Assembly: GCA_014803435.1 (NCBI GenBank)
Contig: JACYFD010000005.1
Location: forward strand, 1 to 64,000
Reading direction: 5' to 3'
DNA: 64,000 nucleotides
Source: Cellulosimicrobium terreum
GTDB lineage: Bacteria; Actinomycetota; Actinomycetes; Actinomycetales; Cellulomonadaceae
Shown here piece by piece: positions 1 to 9,020 of this stretch. Position numbers and translations under genes: made by a program. The notes beneath the pieces were generated by a model. The model made no database searches, was not told where the DNA came from, and saw only the letters and a program-made list of their open reading frames with translations. Each line of letters begins with the position of its first letter. The stretch's first letter is position 1.

Positions 1-672
1 GTGGCGCTGCGCGGTTACGACGCGCTGCGCGAGGCCGCGGTCGCGCGCGACGCCGACGTGCGGCAGGCAAGCCGCCGCCTGCGGGCAGGCATCGCGCGGG
101 GGCTCCCCGCCGCCCGGCTCGACCGGCTGCGCGCCGATGCCGACGCCGCGCGGGCGGCGCTCGACGCGGCACAGGTGCCGCTCGCGGCAGCAGAGGACGC
201 CGTCACGAGGGCGGTCCTGCAGGGGCGCCACCATCTCGTGGACGACGCCGAGACGGCCGAGCGCGCGTACCGTGCGGCGAGCCGGTCCGACGAAGCGACG
301 GCAGCACGCCGCGGGGCCGACGCCGCGTGGTCCCTCGCGTGGCGTGGTGCAGGCAGCGGGCCGCTCGAACCCGCGGCACCGACGCTCGTCCGGCTCCTGC
401 GCCGCGGCGGACGCCAGCCCGCCTGGGTCAACCTCTGGCGACGCACCGACTACCTCGGGTTCCCCGTCGTGTCCTACTCCGTCAACCCCGTGGACCGTGG
501 GGCCGACGAGGTCGACCGTGGTGCCTACCTCTTCACCGTCGCCTCCCACAGCACCTACTTCCGTTCCTGGGCCTACCACCTGGCCCTCGACACGGTCCTC
601 GGCCGGCTCGACACCCCTGTGCTCGGGACCGGGGCCGAGCCGGCCCGCCGGGTGGGCGCGGGGGTCGGCTGA
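1..672 (+). CDS. Unknown protein, probably C-terminal part of a gene cut by the window edge
   Basis: The open frame begins with GTG at base 1, so the true start may lie upstream. The first ~115 residues are Ala/Arg-rich and predicted helical, compatible with a coiled coil (runs such as RRLRAGIARG). The last ~90 residues are more ordered, with aromatic-rich segments (WVNLWRRTDYLGF, SHSTYFRSWAYHLAL). That tail resembles the end of large actinobacterial membrane or hydrolase-like proteins, but I cannot assign a family. The stop is 18 bases before the next gene, so the two may be co-transcribed. Function unknown. Confidence 0.6.
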   Translation: MALRGYDALREAAVARDADVRQASRRLRAGIARGLPAARLDRLRADADAARAALDAAQVPLAAAEDAVTRAVLQGRHHLVDDAETAERAYRAASRSDEATAARRGADAAWSLAWRGAGSGPLEPAAPTLVRLLRRGGRQPAWVNLWRRTDYLGFPVVSYSVNPVDRGADEVDRGAYLFTVASHSTYFRSWAYHLALDTVLGRLDTPVLGTGAEPARRVGAGVG

Positions 673-690
673 TCGGGGAGAATCGGTGCC

Positions 691-1569
691 GTGAGTCCCG
701 AGCCCTGGTCCGTCGTCCACGTCACCGACCCCGCGGACGAACGGCTCGCGGACTACGTCCGCCTGACCGACGTCGCGCTGCGCGCGAAGCACGAGCCCGC
801 CAAGGGCCTGTACATCGCCGAGAGCTCGACGGTCATCCGCCGGGCGCTCGCCGCGGGCCACCGCCCTCGCTCGTTCCTCATGGCCGAGCGCTGGCTCGCC
901 GACCTGACGCCTGCCATCGCCGACGTCACCGCCCGGCACCCGGTCGACGACGCACTCGGCGGCACGGGCGAGCCCGTCCCCGTGTTCGTCGCGGAGCCCG
1001 CCGTGCTGGAGTCCATCACCGGGTTCAACCTGCACCGCGGGGCGCTCGCGGCCATGCACCGGCCGCCGCTGCCGAGCGTCCACGAGCTCGTGTCGGGCGC
1101 CCGGGGTGGGACCGGCGCACGGCGCGTCGCGGTGCTCGAGGACCTCGTTGATCACACGAACGTCGGTGCCGTCTTCAGGTCCGCCGCCGCGCTCGGCGTC
1201 GACGCCGTGCTGGTCTCGCCGCGCTGCGCCGACCCGCTCTACCGGCGCTCGGTGCGGGTGAGCATGGGCACGGTGTTCCAGGTGCCCTGGACGCGGTTCG
1301 AGACGTGGCCGGACGGGCTCGACGCACTGCGCGCCGACGGGTTCACGGTCGCGGCGCTCGCGCTCGCCGACGGCGCCGTGAGCCTCGACGAGGTCGTCGC
1401 CGACCCGCCCGAGCGGCTCGCGCTCGTCCTCGGGACGGAAGGGCACGGGCTCTCGCGCGGCGCGGTCGAGGCTGCCGACCAGGTCGTGAAGATCCCGATG
1501 GCCGGGGGAGTGGACTCGCTCAACGTCGCCGCGGCGTCGGCGGTCGCGTTCTGGGCGACCCGGGTCTGA
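691..1569 (+). CDS. TrmH/SpoU-family RNA 2'-O-ribose methyltransferase
   Basis: A 292-residue SPOUT-class methyltransferase, expected to transfer methyl from SAM to a ribose 2'-OH of rRNA or tRNA. All three family motifs are visible: motif 1 around N157 (TNVGAVFRSAAALG), motif 2 around G248 (LVLGTEGHGL), and motif 3 at 268-283 (IPMAGGVDSLNVAAASA, N278), which forms the knot and SAM pocket. The first ~110 residues are a substrate-binding extension with an RNA-binding look (KHEPAKGLYIAESSTVIRRAL), as in TsnR/RlmB-type enzymes. The start is GTG at 691. A GAGAAT hexamer lies 7 bases upstream and could be a -10 of a leaderless transcript. The exact RNA target cannot be read from sequence. Confidence 0.9.
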   Translation: MSPEPWSVVHVTDPADERLADYVRLTDVALRAKHEPAKGLYIAESSTVIRRALAAGHRPRSFLMAERWLADLTPAIADVTARHPVDDALGGTGEPVPVFVAEPAVLESITGFNLHRGALAAMHRPPLPSVHELVSGARGGTGARRVAVLEDLVDHTNVGAVFRSAAALGVDAVLVSPRCADPLYRRSVRVSMGTVFQVPWTRFETWPDGLDALRADGFTVAALALADGAVSLDEVVADPPERLALVLGTEGHGLSRGAVEAADQVVKIPMAGGVDSLNVAAASAVAFWATRV

Positions 1570-1666
1570 CGGACCGCGTCCACCTCGATGTCGGCGCGGC
1601 GGGAACACCCCGGCGTCCCCGCGCGTTGGGCCCTCCGCATCCGTACGTCGTACGAGAAGAGGTCCT

Positions 1667-3904
1667 GTGCCCCGGTCGTCCACTGCTCTGCCCGCAACCC
1701 TCGACTCTCGCTCCCTGCCTGCTGTGACCCGTCGCGCCGTCGCCGAGGAGCAGGAGCACCTCGACGCCGCGCTCGCCCGCCGGGCGCTCCTGATCGCCGA
1801 GCTCGAGGCCGAGCTCGCCCGCCCGCACGACACCACGACCGGCCGCGGGCCCGGCGGCAGGTCTGTCGCGCGACCCGACGTCGGGCCGGGCGGTGACGAC
1901 GCCGTCGACCGCGCCCGTCGGACCGGCCTGCGGCGCCGCCGCGAGGAGCTCGAGCTGGCCGGTCGCGGACTGGTCTTCGGCCGCGTCGACACGCTCGACG
2001 GCACGACCCGCAGGATCGGGCGGGTCGGCCTCGGCGCGCCGGACGACGCGGACGAGCCGCTGGTGCTCGACTGGCGGGCGCCGGGCGCCCGTGCCTTCTA
2101 CACCGCCACGGCACGTGACCCGCAGGGCCTCGCGCGCCGGCGGCACGTGCGGACCGACCGCGCGACGGTCGTCGGGGTCGACGACGAACCGCTCGACGGC
2201 ACCGCGATCACGGCCGAGGGGCTCGTCGGCGAGGGCGCGCTCCTCGCTGCGCTCTCCGAGCGTCGGACCGGGCGCATGGGCACCGCAGTCGCCACCCTCC
2301 AGGCCGAGCAGGACGCGATCGTGCGCGCGCCCGTGCAGGAGACGCTCGTCGTGCAGGGCGGGCCGGGCACGGGGAAGACCGTCGTCGCGCTGCACCGGGT
2401 CGCCTACCTGCTGTTCGCCCACCCGCACCTCGCCGAGAGCGGCGTCCTCCTCCTCGGGCCGTCGTCCCGCTTCCTCGACTACGTCGCCCAGGTCCTTCCT
2501 GCGCTCGGTGAGACGGCAGTCGTGCCGGCGACCTTCGACACGCTCCTCCCCGGGGTCGTGCCCGAGCGGGAGGAGGCCCGGGACGTGGCCGAGATCAAGG
2601 GGCGTGCGCTGTGGCAGGAGGTCCTCGGCCGGTACGCCGACTCCCGGGTGCCCCCCGCGCGCGCGCTCACGGTCCGGGTCGACGGCGAGCCGCACACGCT
2701 CGACGAGGACCGCGTCGCCCGGGTCCTGCGTGCTGCGCAGGCCGGGGGTCGCAGCGTGCTCGCCGCCCGTCGCCGGGCCGTCGACCTGCTGCTGGACCTG
2801 CTGGTGGACGAGGTCGCGGCGCGCCACGCCGAGCTCCTCGAGCGCGTGGAGGAGGGCTTCGAGGACGTGCTGGGCCGCCTGGACGCCGGGCTCGCCGCGC
2901 GCGACGACCGTGCCCCCACGACCGGTGCGCGGGGCGGGGACGTGGACGGTGAGCTCACGGAGGACGATCTGGAGCGGCTGCGCGCCGACCTCGCCCGCGA
3001 TCCCGGGATCGCACGGGTGCTCGAGGCGTGGTGGCCGCTCGTGGACCCCCGCACGGCGCTGACCGAGCTGCTGGGCGACGCCGCGCTGCTCGCGCGCCTC
3101 GCACCGACGCTCTCGACGGACGAGGTCCGCAGGGTGACCGGGGAGCCGACCACGCTCGCGTCGAGCGACGTCCCGCTCCTCGACGCGCTCGCCGACGCGC
3201 TCGGCACCGAGGAGGCGACCGAGCAGGGCGAGTTCCTCGCCCGGCGGGCGGCGGCGCGGCGCGACTGGGTGTACGGGCACGTCGTGGTCGACGAGGCGCA
3301 GGAGCTGTCGGCCATGCAGTGGCACATGGTGCTGCGTCGCTGCCCGACCCGGTCGGTGACCGCCGTGGGCGACGTCGACCAGACCAGGGCGCCGCACCCG
3401 CACACGGACTGGGCGGACGTCGTCGGGCCGGTCTTCGGCGAGCGCTGGCGGCGCGCAGACCTGACGGTCTGCTACCGCACGCCGCGCGAGGTGATGGCGC
3501 TCGTCGCGCCCGTCCTGCGGCGCGCGGGCAGCCGCAGCACGCCACCACGCGCGGTGCGGTCCTCCGGGCACCCGCCCCGGGACCTGACCACCGCCGCCGC
3601 CCGGCTGGGTGCGACGGTCGCCGCCGAGGTCGCCGCGCTCGCGGAGCGTCACGAGGGCGGCACGGTCGGTGTCGTGGCGCCGCAGGACCGGCTCGCGTGC
3701 CTGCGCGACGCCGTCAGCAACGTCCCGGTGCTCGCCGCGTCCGAGGCCAAGGGCCTGGAGTGGGACGCCGTGGTCGTCGTGGACCCGGACGGCATGGCGA
3801 GCGAGCCGCGCGGCTGGAACGGGCTGTACGTCGCGATGACCCGGTGCACGCAGGAGCTCGTGCGCGTGGAGGTCGAGGCCGACCGGGTTGCCGGGACGCG
3901 CTGA
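1667..3904 (+). CDS. HelD-like RNA polymerase-associated UvrD/Rep-type ATPase (paralogue 1)
   Basis: A 745-residue SF1-type ATPase of the HelD group. These proteins bind RNA polymerase and remove stalled or antibiotic-bound complexes; they are not replicative helicases. An N-terminal helical region (EEQEHLDAALARRALLIAELEAEL) is followed by the HelD signature around LVFGRVD...RIGRVGLG...LVLDWRAP, Walker A GGPGTGKT at 231-238, Walker B VVVDEAQE near residue 540, and C-terminal motor motifs (CYRTPREV, SEAKGLEWDAVVVVDP, YVAMTRCTQEL). GTG 1667 is preceded by AGAAGAGG. A paralogue lies at 10152. Unlike that copy, no rifamycin-associated element is seen upstream here, so this may be the constitutive RNAP-recycling member. 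That role split is inference. Confidence 0.85.
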   Translation: MPRSSTALPATLDSRSLPAVTRRAVAEEQEHLDAALARRALLIAELEAELARPHDTTTGRGPGGRSVARPDVGPGGDDAVDRARRTGLRRRREELELAGRGLVFGRVDTLDGTTRRIGRVGLGAPDDADEPLVLDWRAPGARAFYTATARDPQGLARRRHVRTDRATVVGVDDEPLDGTAITAEGLVGEGALLAALSERRTGRMGTAVATLQAEQDAIVRAPVQETLVVQGGPGTGKTVVALHRVAYLLFAHPHLAESGVLLLGPSSRFLDYVAQVLPALGETAVVPATFDTLLPGVVPEREEARDVAEIKGRALWQEVLGRYADSRVPPARALTVRVDGEPHTLDEDRVARVLRAAQAGGRSVLAARRRAVDLLLDLLVDEVAARHAELLERVEEGFEDVLGRLDAGLAARDDRAPTTGARGGDVDGELTEDDLERLRADLARDPGIARVLEAWWPLVDPRTALTELLGDAALLARLAPTLSTDEVRRVTGEPTTLASSDVPLLDALADALGTEEATEQGEFLARRAAARRDWVYGHVVVDEAQELSAMQWHMVLRRCPTRSVTAVGDVDQTRAPHPHTDWADVVGPVFGERWRRADLTVCYRTPREVMALVAPVLRRAGSRSTPPRAVRSSGHPPRDLTTAAARLGATVAAEVAALAERHEGGTVGVVAPQDRLACLRDAVSNVPVLAASEAKGLEWDAVVVVDPDGMASEPRGWNGLYVAMTRCTQELVRVEVEADRVAGTR

Positions 3905-3913
3905 CGGTCCGGC

Positions 3914-4651
3914 TCACGCCGGGGAGGTCGACCGGGACAACCGGTCGACCTCCCGCACGACGACCTCGGCGAGGCTCGGGTCGCCCAGGGGCTTGAAGTG
4001 GCCGGTGAGCGGGAGCTCGACGTTCCGCGCACCGTCGAGCCGTCCGGTCTCGGGGATGTGGGGGTCGAACCGTGGGTAGACGGCGGTGATCCGGGCGTCG
4101 ACCGTCCGTTCCGCCATGAGCGCGAGGAGGGTGGCGTCCGTCGGGGCGAACGCGCGCAGGGTGCGCCCGACGAGGTAGCGCGCGTAGCGCGAGCCGCGGA
4201 ACGGGGTCGCGATCGCGACCATCCCCGCGACCCGGTCCCCGGCGCCGGAGAGCATGACCCGCTTGCCGATCAGGCCGCCCTTGCTGTGCGCGACGAGGAC
4301 GGCACCGTGCAGGTCGGCCTCCTCCAGGTGCGCCGCCACGAGCTCGGCCGCCTCGGCGACCGGGCGGCGGTTGTAGCCGAGCCCCGGCACGACGTGCACC
4401 GGGTGCCCCACGGCGGCGAGCGGCCCGGCGACGGGCAGCAGGAACTGCCAGGTCTCGTAGACCCCGGGCAGGAGCACGACGGGCGCGCGATCGCCCGCAC
4501 CCGTCGGCACCGGTCGCCGGGGGCGGGCGGCGTGCTCGACCTGGCGCAGGCCGGCGTAGACGTAGTCGGCCACCCGGTCCCGCAGGAGCCACGCGTGGAC
4601 CCCGCTGCGCGTGCTCACCACGGTTCTGCTCGACGGTCGCGCATGGGTCAA
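3914..4651 (-). CDS. Lipase-like alpha/beta hydrolase
   Basis: About 245 residues with an alpha/beta-hydrolase fold. It has the oxyanion region PVVLLPGVYETWQFL, the nucleophile elbow VAHSKGG (Ala in place of the first Gly of GxSxG, as in AHSxG lipases), a likely acid in YPRFDPH and a C-terminal His in LTGHFKPL. These form a credible Ser-Asp-His triad. No signal peptide is obvious, so it is probably cytoplasmic. The frame opens with TTG at 4651; GTG codons at 4621 and 4618 are equally plausible starts and would remove 10-11 unconserved residues. It is convergent with the HelD gene (9-base gap) and divergent from the iron-uptake genes. Substrate unknown. Confidence 0.75.
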   Translation of the reverse strand: MTHARPSSRTVVSTRSGVHAWLLRDRVADYVYAGLRQVEHAARPRRPVPTGAGDRAPVVLLPGVYETWQFLLPVAGPLAAVGHPVHVVPGLGYNRRPVAEAAELVAAHLEEADLHGAVLVAHSKGGLIGKRVMLSGAGDRVAGMVAIATPFRGSRYARYLVGRTLRAFAPTDATLLALMAERTVDARITAVYPRFDPHIPETGRLDGARNVELPLTGHFKPLGDPSLAEVVVREVDRLSRSTSPA

Positions 4652-4727
4652 GCATGGCGGAGCGGCAGGCCGTGTGCGCGGGAGTGACGTCCGTCCCAGT
4701 GCACCGGGCTGGTATGCACGGTGGGGG

Positions 4728-4746
4728 ATAGATTAGCCTCACCTAT
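4728..4746 (+). promoter_or_regulatory. DtxR/IdeR-type iron box overlapping a leaderless promoter
   Basis: The sequence ATAGATTAGCCTCACCTAT matches 14 of 19 positions of the textbook DtxR/IdeR operator TTAGGTTAGGCTAACCTAA. It contains a -10-like TAGCCT (4734-4739) followed by 7 bases and then GTG 4747, so the repressor would sit on the -10 and start site of a leaderless mRNA. Expected logic is repression by the Fe(II)-bound regulator and derepression in iron starvation. A near-copy lies at 9002-9020. Confidence 0.85.
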
Positions 4747-5592
4747 GTGAGTGCACCCTCAGTCCCGACCGACGACGCGGTTCCCACCGCGCTCGCGGGT
4801 CACGACCTGCACCTGTCCTACGACTCGCGCACCGTGGTGCACGGGGCGGGGCTGGAGCTCACCCCGGGTCGTGTCACCGCGCTGATCGGCCCCAACGGTT
4901 CCGGCAAGTCGACCCTGCTGCGCTCGCTCGCGCGTCTGCACCGCCCCGACGCGGGCGAGGTGACCCTGGACGGCACGGACGACGCGCTCGCGCTGCACCC
5001 CAAGGACTTCGCCCGCCGCGTCACGCTCCTGTCGCAGAGCCGGCCCACGCCGTCGGGCGTGAGCGTGCGCGACGTCGTCGCCTACGGGCGCCACCCGTAC
5101 CGCGGCCGCTTCCGCGCGAACGACCCCGACGGCCCACGGGCGATCGCCCACGCCATGGACGTCACGGGCATCACCGCGATGGCCGAGCGCGGCGTCGACG
5201 AGCTGTCCGGCGGCGAGCTGCAGCGCGTGTGGCTCGCGACCTGCCTCGCGCAGGACACGTCCGTCCTGCTGCTCGACGAGCCGACCACGTACCTCGACCT
5301 GCGCTACCAGGTCGAGCTCCTCGACCTCGTGCGCGACCTCGCGTCCGAGCACGGCGTGGCGGTCGGCGTCGTGCTGCACGACCTCAACCAGGCCGCGTCC
5401 GTGGCGGACCAGGTCGTGCTGCTCGACCGCGGTGTCGTCCGCGCCACGGGGCCCGCGGACGACGTGCTCACGTCGGCGCTGCTCAGCGACGTGTACGGCA
5501 TCCACGTCGACGTCTACGAGCACCCGCTCACGGGTCGCACGTGCTGCGAGCCGCGCGGCCGCCACGCGGCGCTCGCCGTGCTCCACGCCTGA
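4747..5592 (+). CDS. Iron-siderophore ABC transporter, ATP-binding protein (FepC/FhuC type)
   Basis: A 281-residue ABC ATPase that energises siderophore import at the inner face of the membrane. Walker A GPNGSGKST is at 48-56, the signature LSGGELQRVWLA starts near 153, Walker B is VLLLDEP near 175, and the H-loop is in VVLHDLNQA. The length and the tail suit FepC/FhuC-type ATPases. GTG 4747 is the start: the overlapping ATG at 4745 is followed immediately by TGA, and the box at 4728-4746 abuts GTG, giving a leaderless transcript. The gene heads the locus with the binding protein (5706) and double permease (6759). Iron regulation is predicted from the box. Confidence 0.93.
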   Translation: MSAPSVPTDDAVPTALAGHDLHLSYDSRTVVHGAGLELTPGRVTALIGPNGSGKSTLLRSLARLHRPDAGEVTLDGTDDALALHPKDFARRVTLLSQSRPTPSGVSVRDVVAYGRHPYRGRFRANDPDGPRAIAHAMDVTGITAMAERGVDELSGGELQRVWLATCLAQDTSVLLLDEPTTYLDLRYQVELLDLVRDLASEHGVAVGVVLHDLNQAASVADQVVLLDRGVVRATGPADDVLTSALLSDVYGIHVDVYEHPLTGRTCCEPRGRHAALAVLHA

Positions 5593-5705
5593 TCCCCTCC
5601 CCGAACCTGCCACAGCCGAGCTCCACGCCCGATCTCCACGCCCGAGACCCTGCGCGGCCCGACCCGCCGCCCTGCGGACACCACCACACCGATCGAAGGA
5701 CACCC

Positions 5706-6719
5706 ATGCGCTCCCACCGATCCCGCTCGCTCGCCGCGGGCACGCTCGCTCTCGTCACGACGCTCGCGCTCGCCGCGTGCGGGACGACCGAGGACCCTGC
5801 CGCCGGAGCGAGCGACGGCGCGACGGACGACGCCGCGACCGGCGAGGCGTCCGGTCCTGTGACCTACACCGACGAGCGCGGCGAGCACACGCTCGAGGCG
5901 CCGGCGACCGACGTCGTCTCGCTCGAGTGGGGCCTGACGGAGAACCTCGTGGCGCTGGGCGTCGAGGTCGCGGGCCAGGCGGACGTCACGGGCTACAACA
6001 CGTGGGACACCGTCGCGCCGATCGACGAGGGGACGCCCGACGTCGGCACCCGCGGCGAGCCGAGCCTCGACGCCATCTCCGCGCTCGAGCCCGACCTCGT
6101 CGTCACGACGACGGACCTGCCGGAGACCGTGATCGCCCAGATCGAGGAGATCTCCCCGGTCCTGACGCTCCGCGGCTCGGACGGCGAGGACCCGATCGGC
6201 TACATGCGCTCGACGGTCGAGTCCCTCGCCGAGGTCACCGGCACGCAGGAGGAGGCCACGGCCGCGCTCGCGGACTTCGACGCGGCGGTCGAGGACGGTG
6301 CCGCCGAGCTGGCCGCCGCCGGGCTCGACGGTGCCGAGTTCACGATGGCCGACGGCTGGATCACCAACGACACGGTGTCCGTCCGCATGTACACGGAGGA
6401 CTCCTTCTTCGGGGCGATCGGCGAGGAGCTCGGCCTGACGAACACGTGGACCGAGGGCGGGGACCCGGACTACGGCCTCGCGCAGACGGACGTCGAGGGG
6501 CTCACGCAGCTCGGCGACGTGAAGTTCGTCTACATCGCCAACGACAGCGACGGCGGCGACGCGTTCGCCGACGGGCTCGAGGGCAACGCCGTGTGGGAGC
6601 AGCTCCCGTTCGTCACGTCGGGCGACGTGTACCGGATCCCGGACGGCATCTGGATGTTCGGCGGCCCGCTGTCGGGCGGCGCCTACGTCGACGCCCTCGT
6701 CGGCGCGCTGACCGCCTGA
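5706..6719 (+). CDS. Siderophore-binding lipoprotein (FepB/FhuD-like)
   Basis: A 337-residue extracytoplasmic binding protein for ferric siderophore uptake. Residues 1-24 form a lipoprotein signal ending in LALAAC, with Cys25 as the lipidation site, followed by an acidic Asp/Ala/Gly-rich linker. The rest is a periplasmic-binding fold of the TroA/FecB type: YTDERGEHTLEAPATDVVSL at the start of lobe 1, SLDAISALEPDLVVTTTDLP, and VKFVYI in lobe 2. The frame is open further upstream, but ATG 5706 is chosen because GAAGGA precedes it and the signal peptide begins there. It lies 113 bases after the ATPase gene, with a short repeated CTCCACGCCCGA in the gap. Confidence 0.92.
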   Translation: MRSHRSRSLAAGTLALVTTLALAACGTTEDPAAGASDGATDDAATGEASGPVTYTDERGEHTLEAPATDVVSLEWGLTENLVALGVEVAGQADVTGYNTWDTVAPIDEGTPDVGTRGEPSLDAISALEPDLVVTTTDLPETVIAQIEEISPVLTLRGSDGEDPIGYMRSTVESLAEVTGTQEEATAALADFDAAVEDGAAELAAAGLDGAEFTMADGWITNDTVSVRMYTEDSFFGAIGEELGLTNTWTEGGDPDYGLAQTDVEGLTQLGDVKFVYIANDSDGGDAFADGLEGNAVWEQLPFVTSGDVYRIPDGIWMFGGPLSGGAYVDALVGALTA

Positions 6720-6758
6720 GCGTAAGACGGCGCAGGCGCAAGAGAGGACGACGCAGCG

Positions 6759-8927
6759 GTGGACCACGAGCGGACGACGACGGAACCGGACACCCTCCTC
6801 CTGGAGGATCCGCCCGCCGTCGGCGGTGGGCAGACCGGCGACGGCGAGACCGTCGGCGACGGACCTGCCGTCCCGCGCCCGCGGACCTCGCGGATCGGCG
6901 TGGGCGCGGCGTTCACCGCGGTCGTCCTCCTCGCCGTCGTCCTGGCCGCGGTGCACCTGACCCAGGGCACCGCGGCCGTCGGCCCGCTCGACCTGCTCCG
7001 CCTCCTGACGGGTGACGGAGCGGACCAGACCGCCGCCGTCCTCGTCGCGTCCCGCGTGCCGCGCCTGCTCGCGGGGATCCTGCTCGGCGTCGCGCTCGGT
7101 GTCGCGGGCGCCGTCCTGCAGTCGGTCGCGCGCAACCCGCTGGCCGCACCCGACACGCTCGCCGTCAACGCCGGGTCGTACCTGACCGTCGTGACGGTCG
7201 CCGCGTTCGGCGTCTCCGTCCCGTTCTACCTGCAGGGCGGGCTCGCGTTCCTCGGTGGCCTGGCCGCGGCCGGGCTCGTCCTCGTCGTCGCGCGCGGCGG
7301 TGCGGAGGGCCCCACCCGCCTGGTCCTCGCCGGCTCCGCGATCACGCTCGCGCTGCACTCCGTGACGATGCTGCTGCTCACGCTGTTCACGCAGGAGACG
7401 ACCGGGCTGTTCGCCTGGGGGAGCGGGTCGATCGTCCAGTCGGGCACGCGCACGGTCGCGCTCGCTGCACCGGTCGTGGCCGTCGGCGTCGCCGCGGCGC
7501 TGCTGCTCGCCCGCCGTCTCGACCTGCTCGCGCTCGGGGACGACGCCGCGACCGTCCTCGGGATCGACGTGCGCCGCACCCGCGTCGTCTCGGTCGTCGT
7601 GGCCGTGCTCCTCGCCGCGATCGCCGTCACCGTCGCCGGACCGGTCGGGTTCGTCGGTCTCGCCGCGCCCGTCCTTGCCCGGCTCGTCGGCCGGCGGGTG
7701 CCCGGCCTCGGCCGCCACGCGCTGCTCCTGCCGTTCGCCGCGCTCACGGGTGTCGTCGTCGTGCTCGGCGCGGACGTGCTGCTGCGCGTGCTCTTCCCCG
7801 GCACGATGTCGATCGCCGTGCCGACCGGGATCGTCACGACCATCCTCGGCGCGGGACTGCTCATGTGGCTCGCGCGCCGCCTGCGGGACTCCGGACCCGG
7901 GGCCCAGGCTGCGCGCGGGACGCTCGGTCGCCCCCGCTCCTCGCGCGGGGTCGTCGTGGTGGTCGTCGTCCTCACCGCGCTCGTCGTCGCGGCTGCCGTC
8001 GCCGGCCTCCTGCTCGGCGACCGCGTGATCCTCCTCGGGGACGTCGCGAACTGGTGGAACGGCATCGCGGGACGCCAGGTCGACTTCGTCCTCAGCCAGC
8101 GGGTGCCGCGCGTCCTCGCCGCGCTCCTCGCGGGCGCCGCCCTCGCCCTCGCCGGCTCCGTCGTGCAGGCCGTGTGCCGTAACCCGCTCGCCGAGCCGGG
8201 GCTGCTCGGCGTCACACCGGGCGCCGGCCTGGGTGCGGTGACCCTGGCGCTGCTCGTGCCCGGCGTCGGCATCTGGCCGATGGCCGGTGCCGCGGCGGCC
8301 GGCGCGTTCCTCGTCTTCGGGCTGGTCTACGCCCTCGCGTACCGCGGCGGGCTCAGCTCGGACCGCCTCGTGCTCATCGGCATCGGCGCGCAGGCGGGCG
8401 TCATGGCCCTCATCACGCTCGTCGTCGTGGTCGTCGCGCCGTGGGACGTCAACCTCGCGCTCACGTGGCTCACCGGGTCGACCTACGGCCGCACCCTCGA
8501 GCAGCTCCTGCCCGTCGTGGGGGCGCTCCTCCTCGTGACCCCGATCGCCGCGCTGTACCGGCGCGAGCTCGACGTGCTCGCGCTCGACGAGGACACGCCG
8601 CGCGTGCTCGGCGTGCCGCTCGACCGCACCCGGCTCCTGCTGCTCGGCTCCGCCGCGCTCCTCACGGCCGCGGCCGCGTGCGCGGCCGGTGCGCTGGCGT
8701 TCGTCGGCCTCGTGGCCCCGCACATGGCGCGCGCGCTGGTGGGCGCACGGCACGCCCGGGTCGTGCCCGTGGCGATGCTCCTCGGCGCCCTGCTCGTCTC
8801 GGTCGCCGACACCCTCGGCCGGTTCGTCATCGCGCCGGCACAGATCCCCGCGGGGATCGGTACCGCCCTGCTCGGCGCCCCGTACTTCGTGTACCTGCTC
8901 TGGCGGGGGCGCAGCCGCAGCGCGTGA
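6759..8927 (+). CDS. FhuB-like fused FecCD permease for ferric siderophores
   Basis: A 722-residue membrane permease made of two FecCD domains in one chain, like FhuB. Single permeases are about 330-350 residues and normally pair as two polypeptides. Half one spans roughly residues 45-370 and half two 390-720. Both carry paired FecCD motifs: R(V)PRLLAGILLGVALGVAGAVLQ / QRVPRVLAALLAGAALALAGSVVQ, RNPLA(A/E)P, and GPVGFVGLAAP / GALAFVGLVAPH. About 20 hydrophobic helices are visible. A cytoplasmic N-terminal tail of ~45 residues is acidic and Pro/Gly-rich. GTG 6759 lies 39 bases after the lipoprotein stop. One such protein replaces the two permease genes of a FepDG system. Confidence 0.93.
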   Translation: MDHERTTTEPDTLLLEDPPAVGGGQTGDGETVGDGPAVPRPRTSRIGVGAAFTAVVLLAVVLAAVHLTQGTAAVGPLDLLRLLTGDGADQTAAVLVASRVPRLLAGILLGVALGVAGAVLQSVARNPLAAPDTLAVNAGSYLTVVTVAAFGVSVPFYLQGGLAFLGGLAAAGLVLVVARGGAEGPTRLVLAGSAITLALHSVTMLLLTLFTQETTGLFAWGSGSIVQSGTRTVALAAPVVAVGVAAALLLARRLDLLALGDDAATVLGIDVRRTRVVSVVVAVLLAAIAVTVAGPVGFVGLAAPVLARLVGRRVPGLGRHALLLPFAALTGVVVVLGADVLLRVLFPGTMSIAVPTGIVTTILGAGLLMWLARRLRDSGPGAQAARGTLGRPRSSRGVVVVVVVLTALVVAAAVAGLLLGDRVILLGDVANWWNGIAGRQVDFVLSQRVPRVLAALLAGAALALAGSVVQAVCRNPLAEPGLLGVTPGAGLGAVTLALLVPGVGIWPMAGAAAAGAFLVFGLVYALAYRGGLSSDRLVLIGIGAQAGVMALITLVVVVVAPWDVNLALTWLTGSTYGRTLEQLLPVVGALLLVTPIAALYRRELDVLALDEDTPRVLGVPLDRTRLLLLGSAALLTAAAACAAGALAFVGLVAPHMARALVGARHARVVPVAMLLGALLVSVADTLGRFVIAPAQIPAGIGTALLGAPYFVYLLWRGRSRSA

Positions 8928-9001
8928 CCGGGACGCGTGACGAGGATCACGGCACCCGGTGCCCGGCCGCCGCGTCCCGAGGTTGACGCCACCCGTGGCG
9001 G

Positions 9002-9020
9002 TCAGGTTAGCCTCACCTGT
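9002..9020 (+). promoter_or_regulatory. Second DtxR/IdeR-type iron box on a leaderless promoter
   Basis: TCAGGTTAGCCTCACCTGT matches 14 of 19 positions of the DtxR/IdeR consensus and shares the core TTAGCCTCACCT with the box at 4728. TAGCCT at 9008-9013 is 7 bases before GTG 9021, exactly as at the first box. This gives the reductase gene its own iron-regulated start and fixes its true start codon. Confidence 0.85.

Noticed and set aside
1570-1666. A RAE-like element before the first HelD-like gene
   Set aside because: No inverted repeat with CTTGCGGCAAG core is present there.
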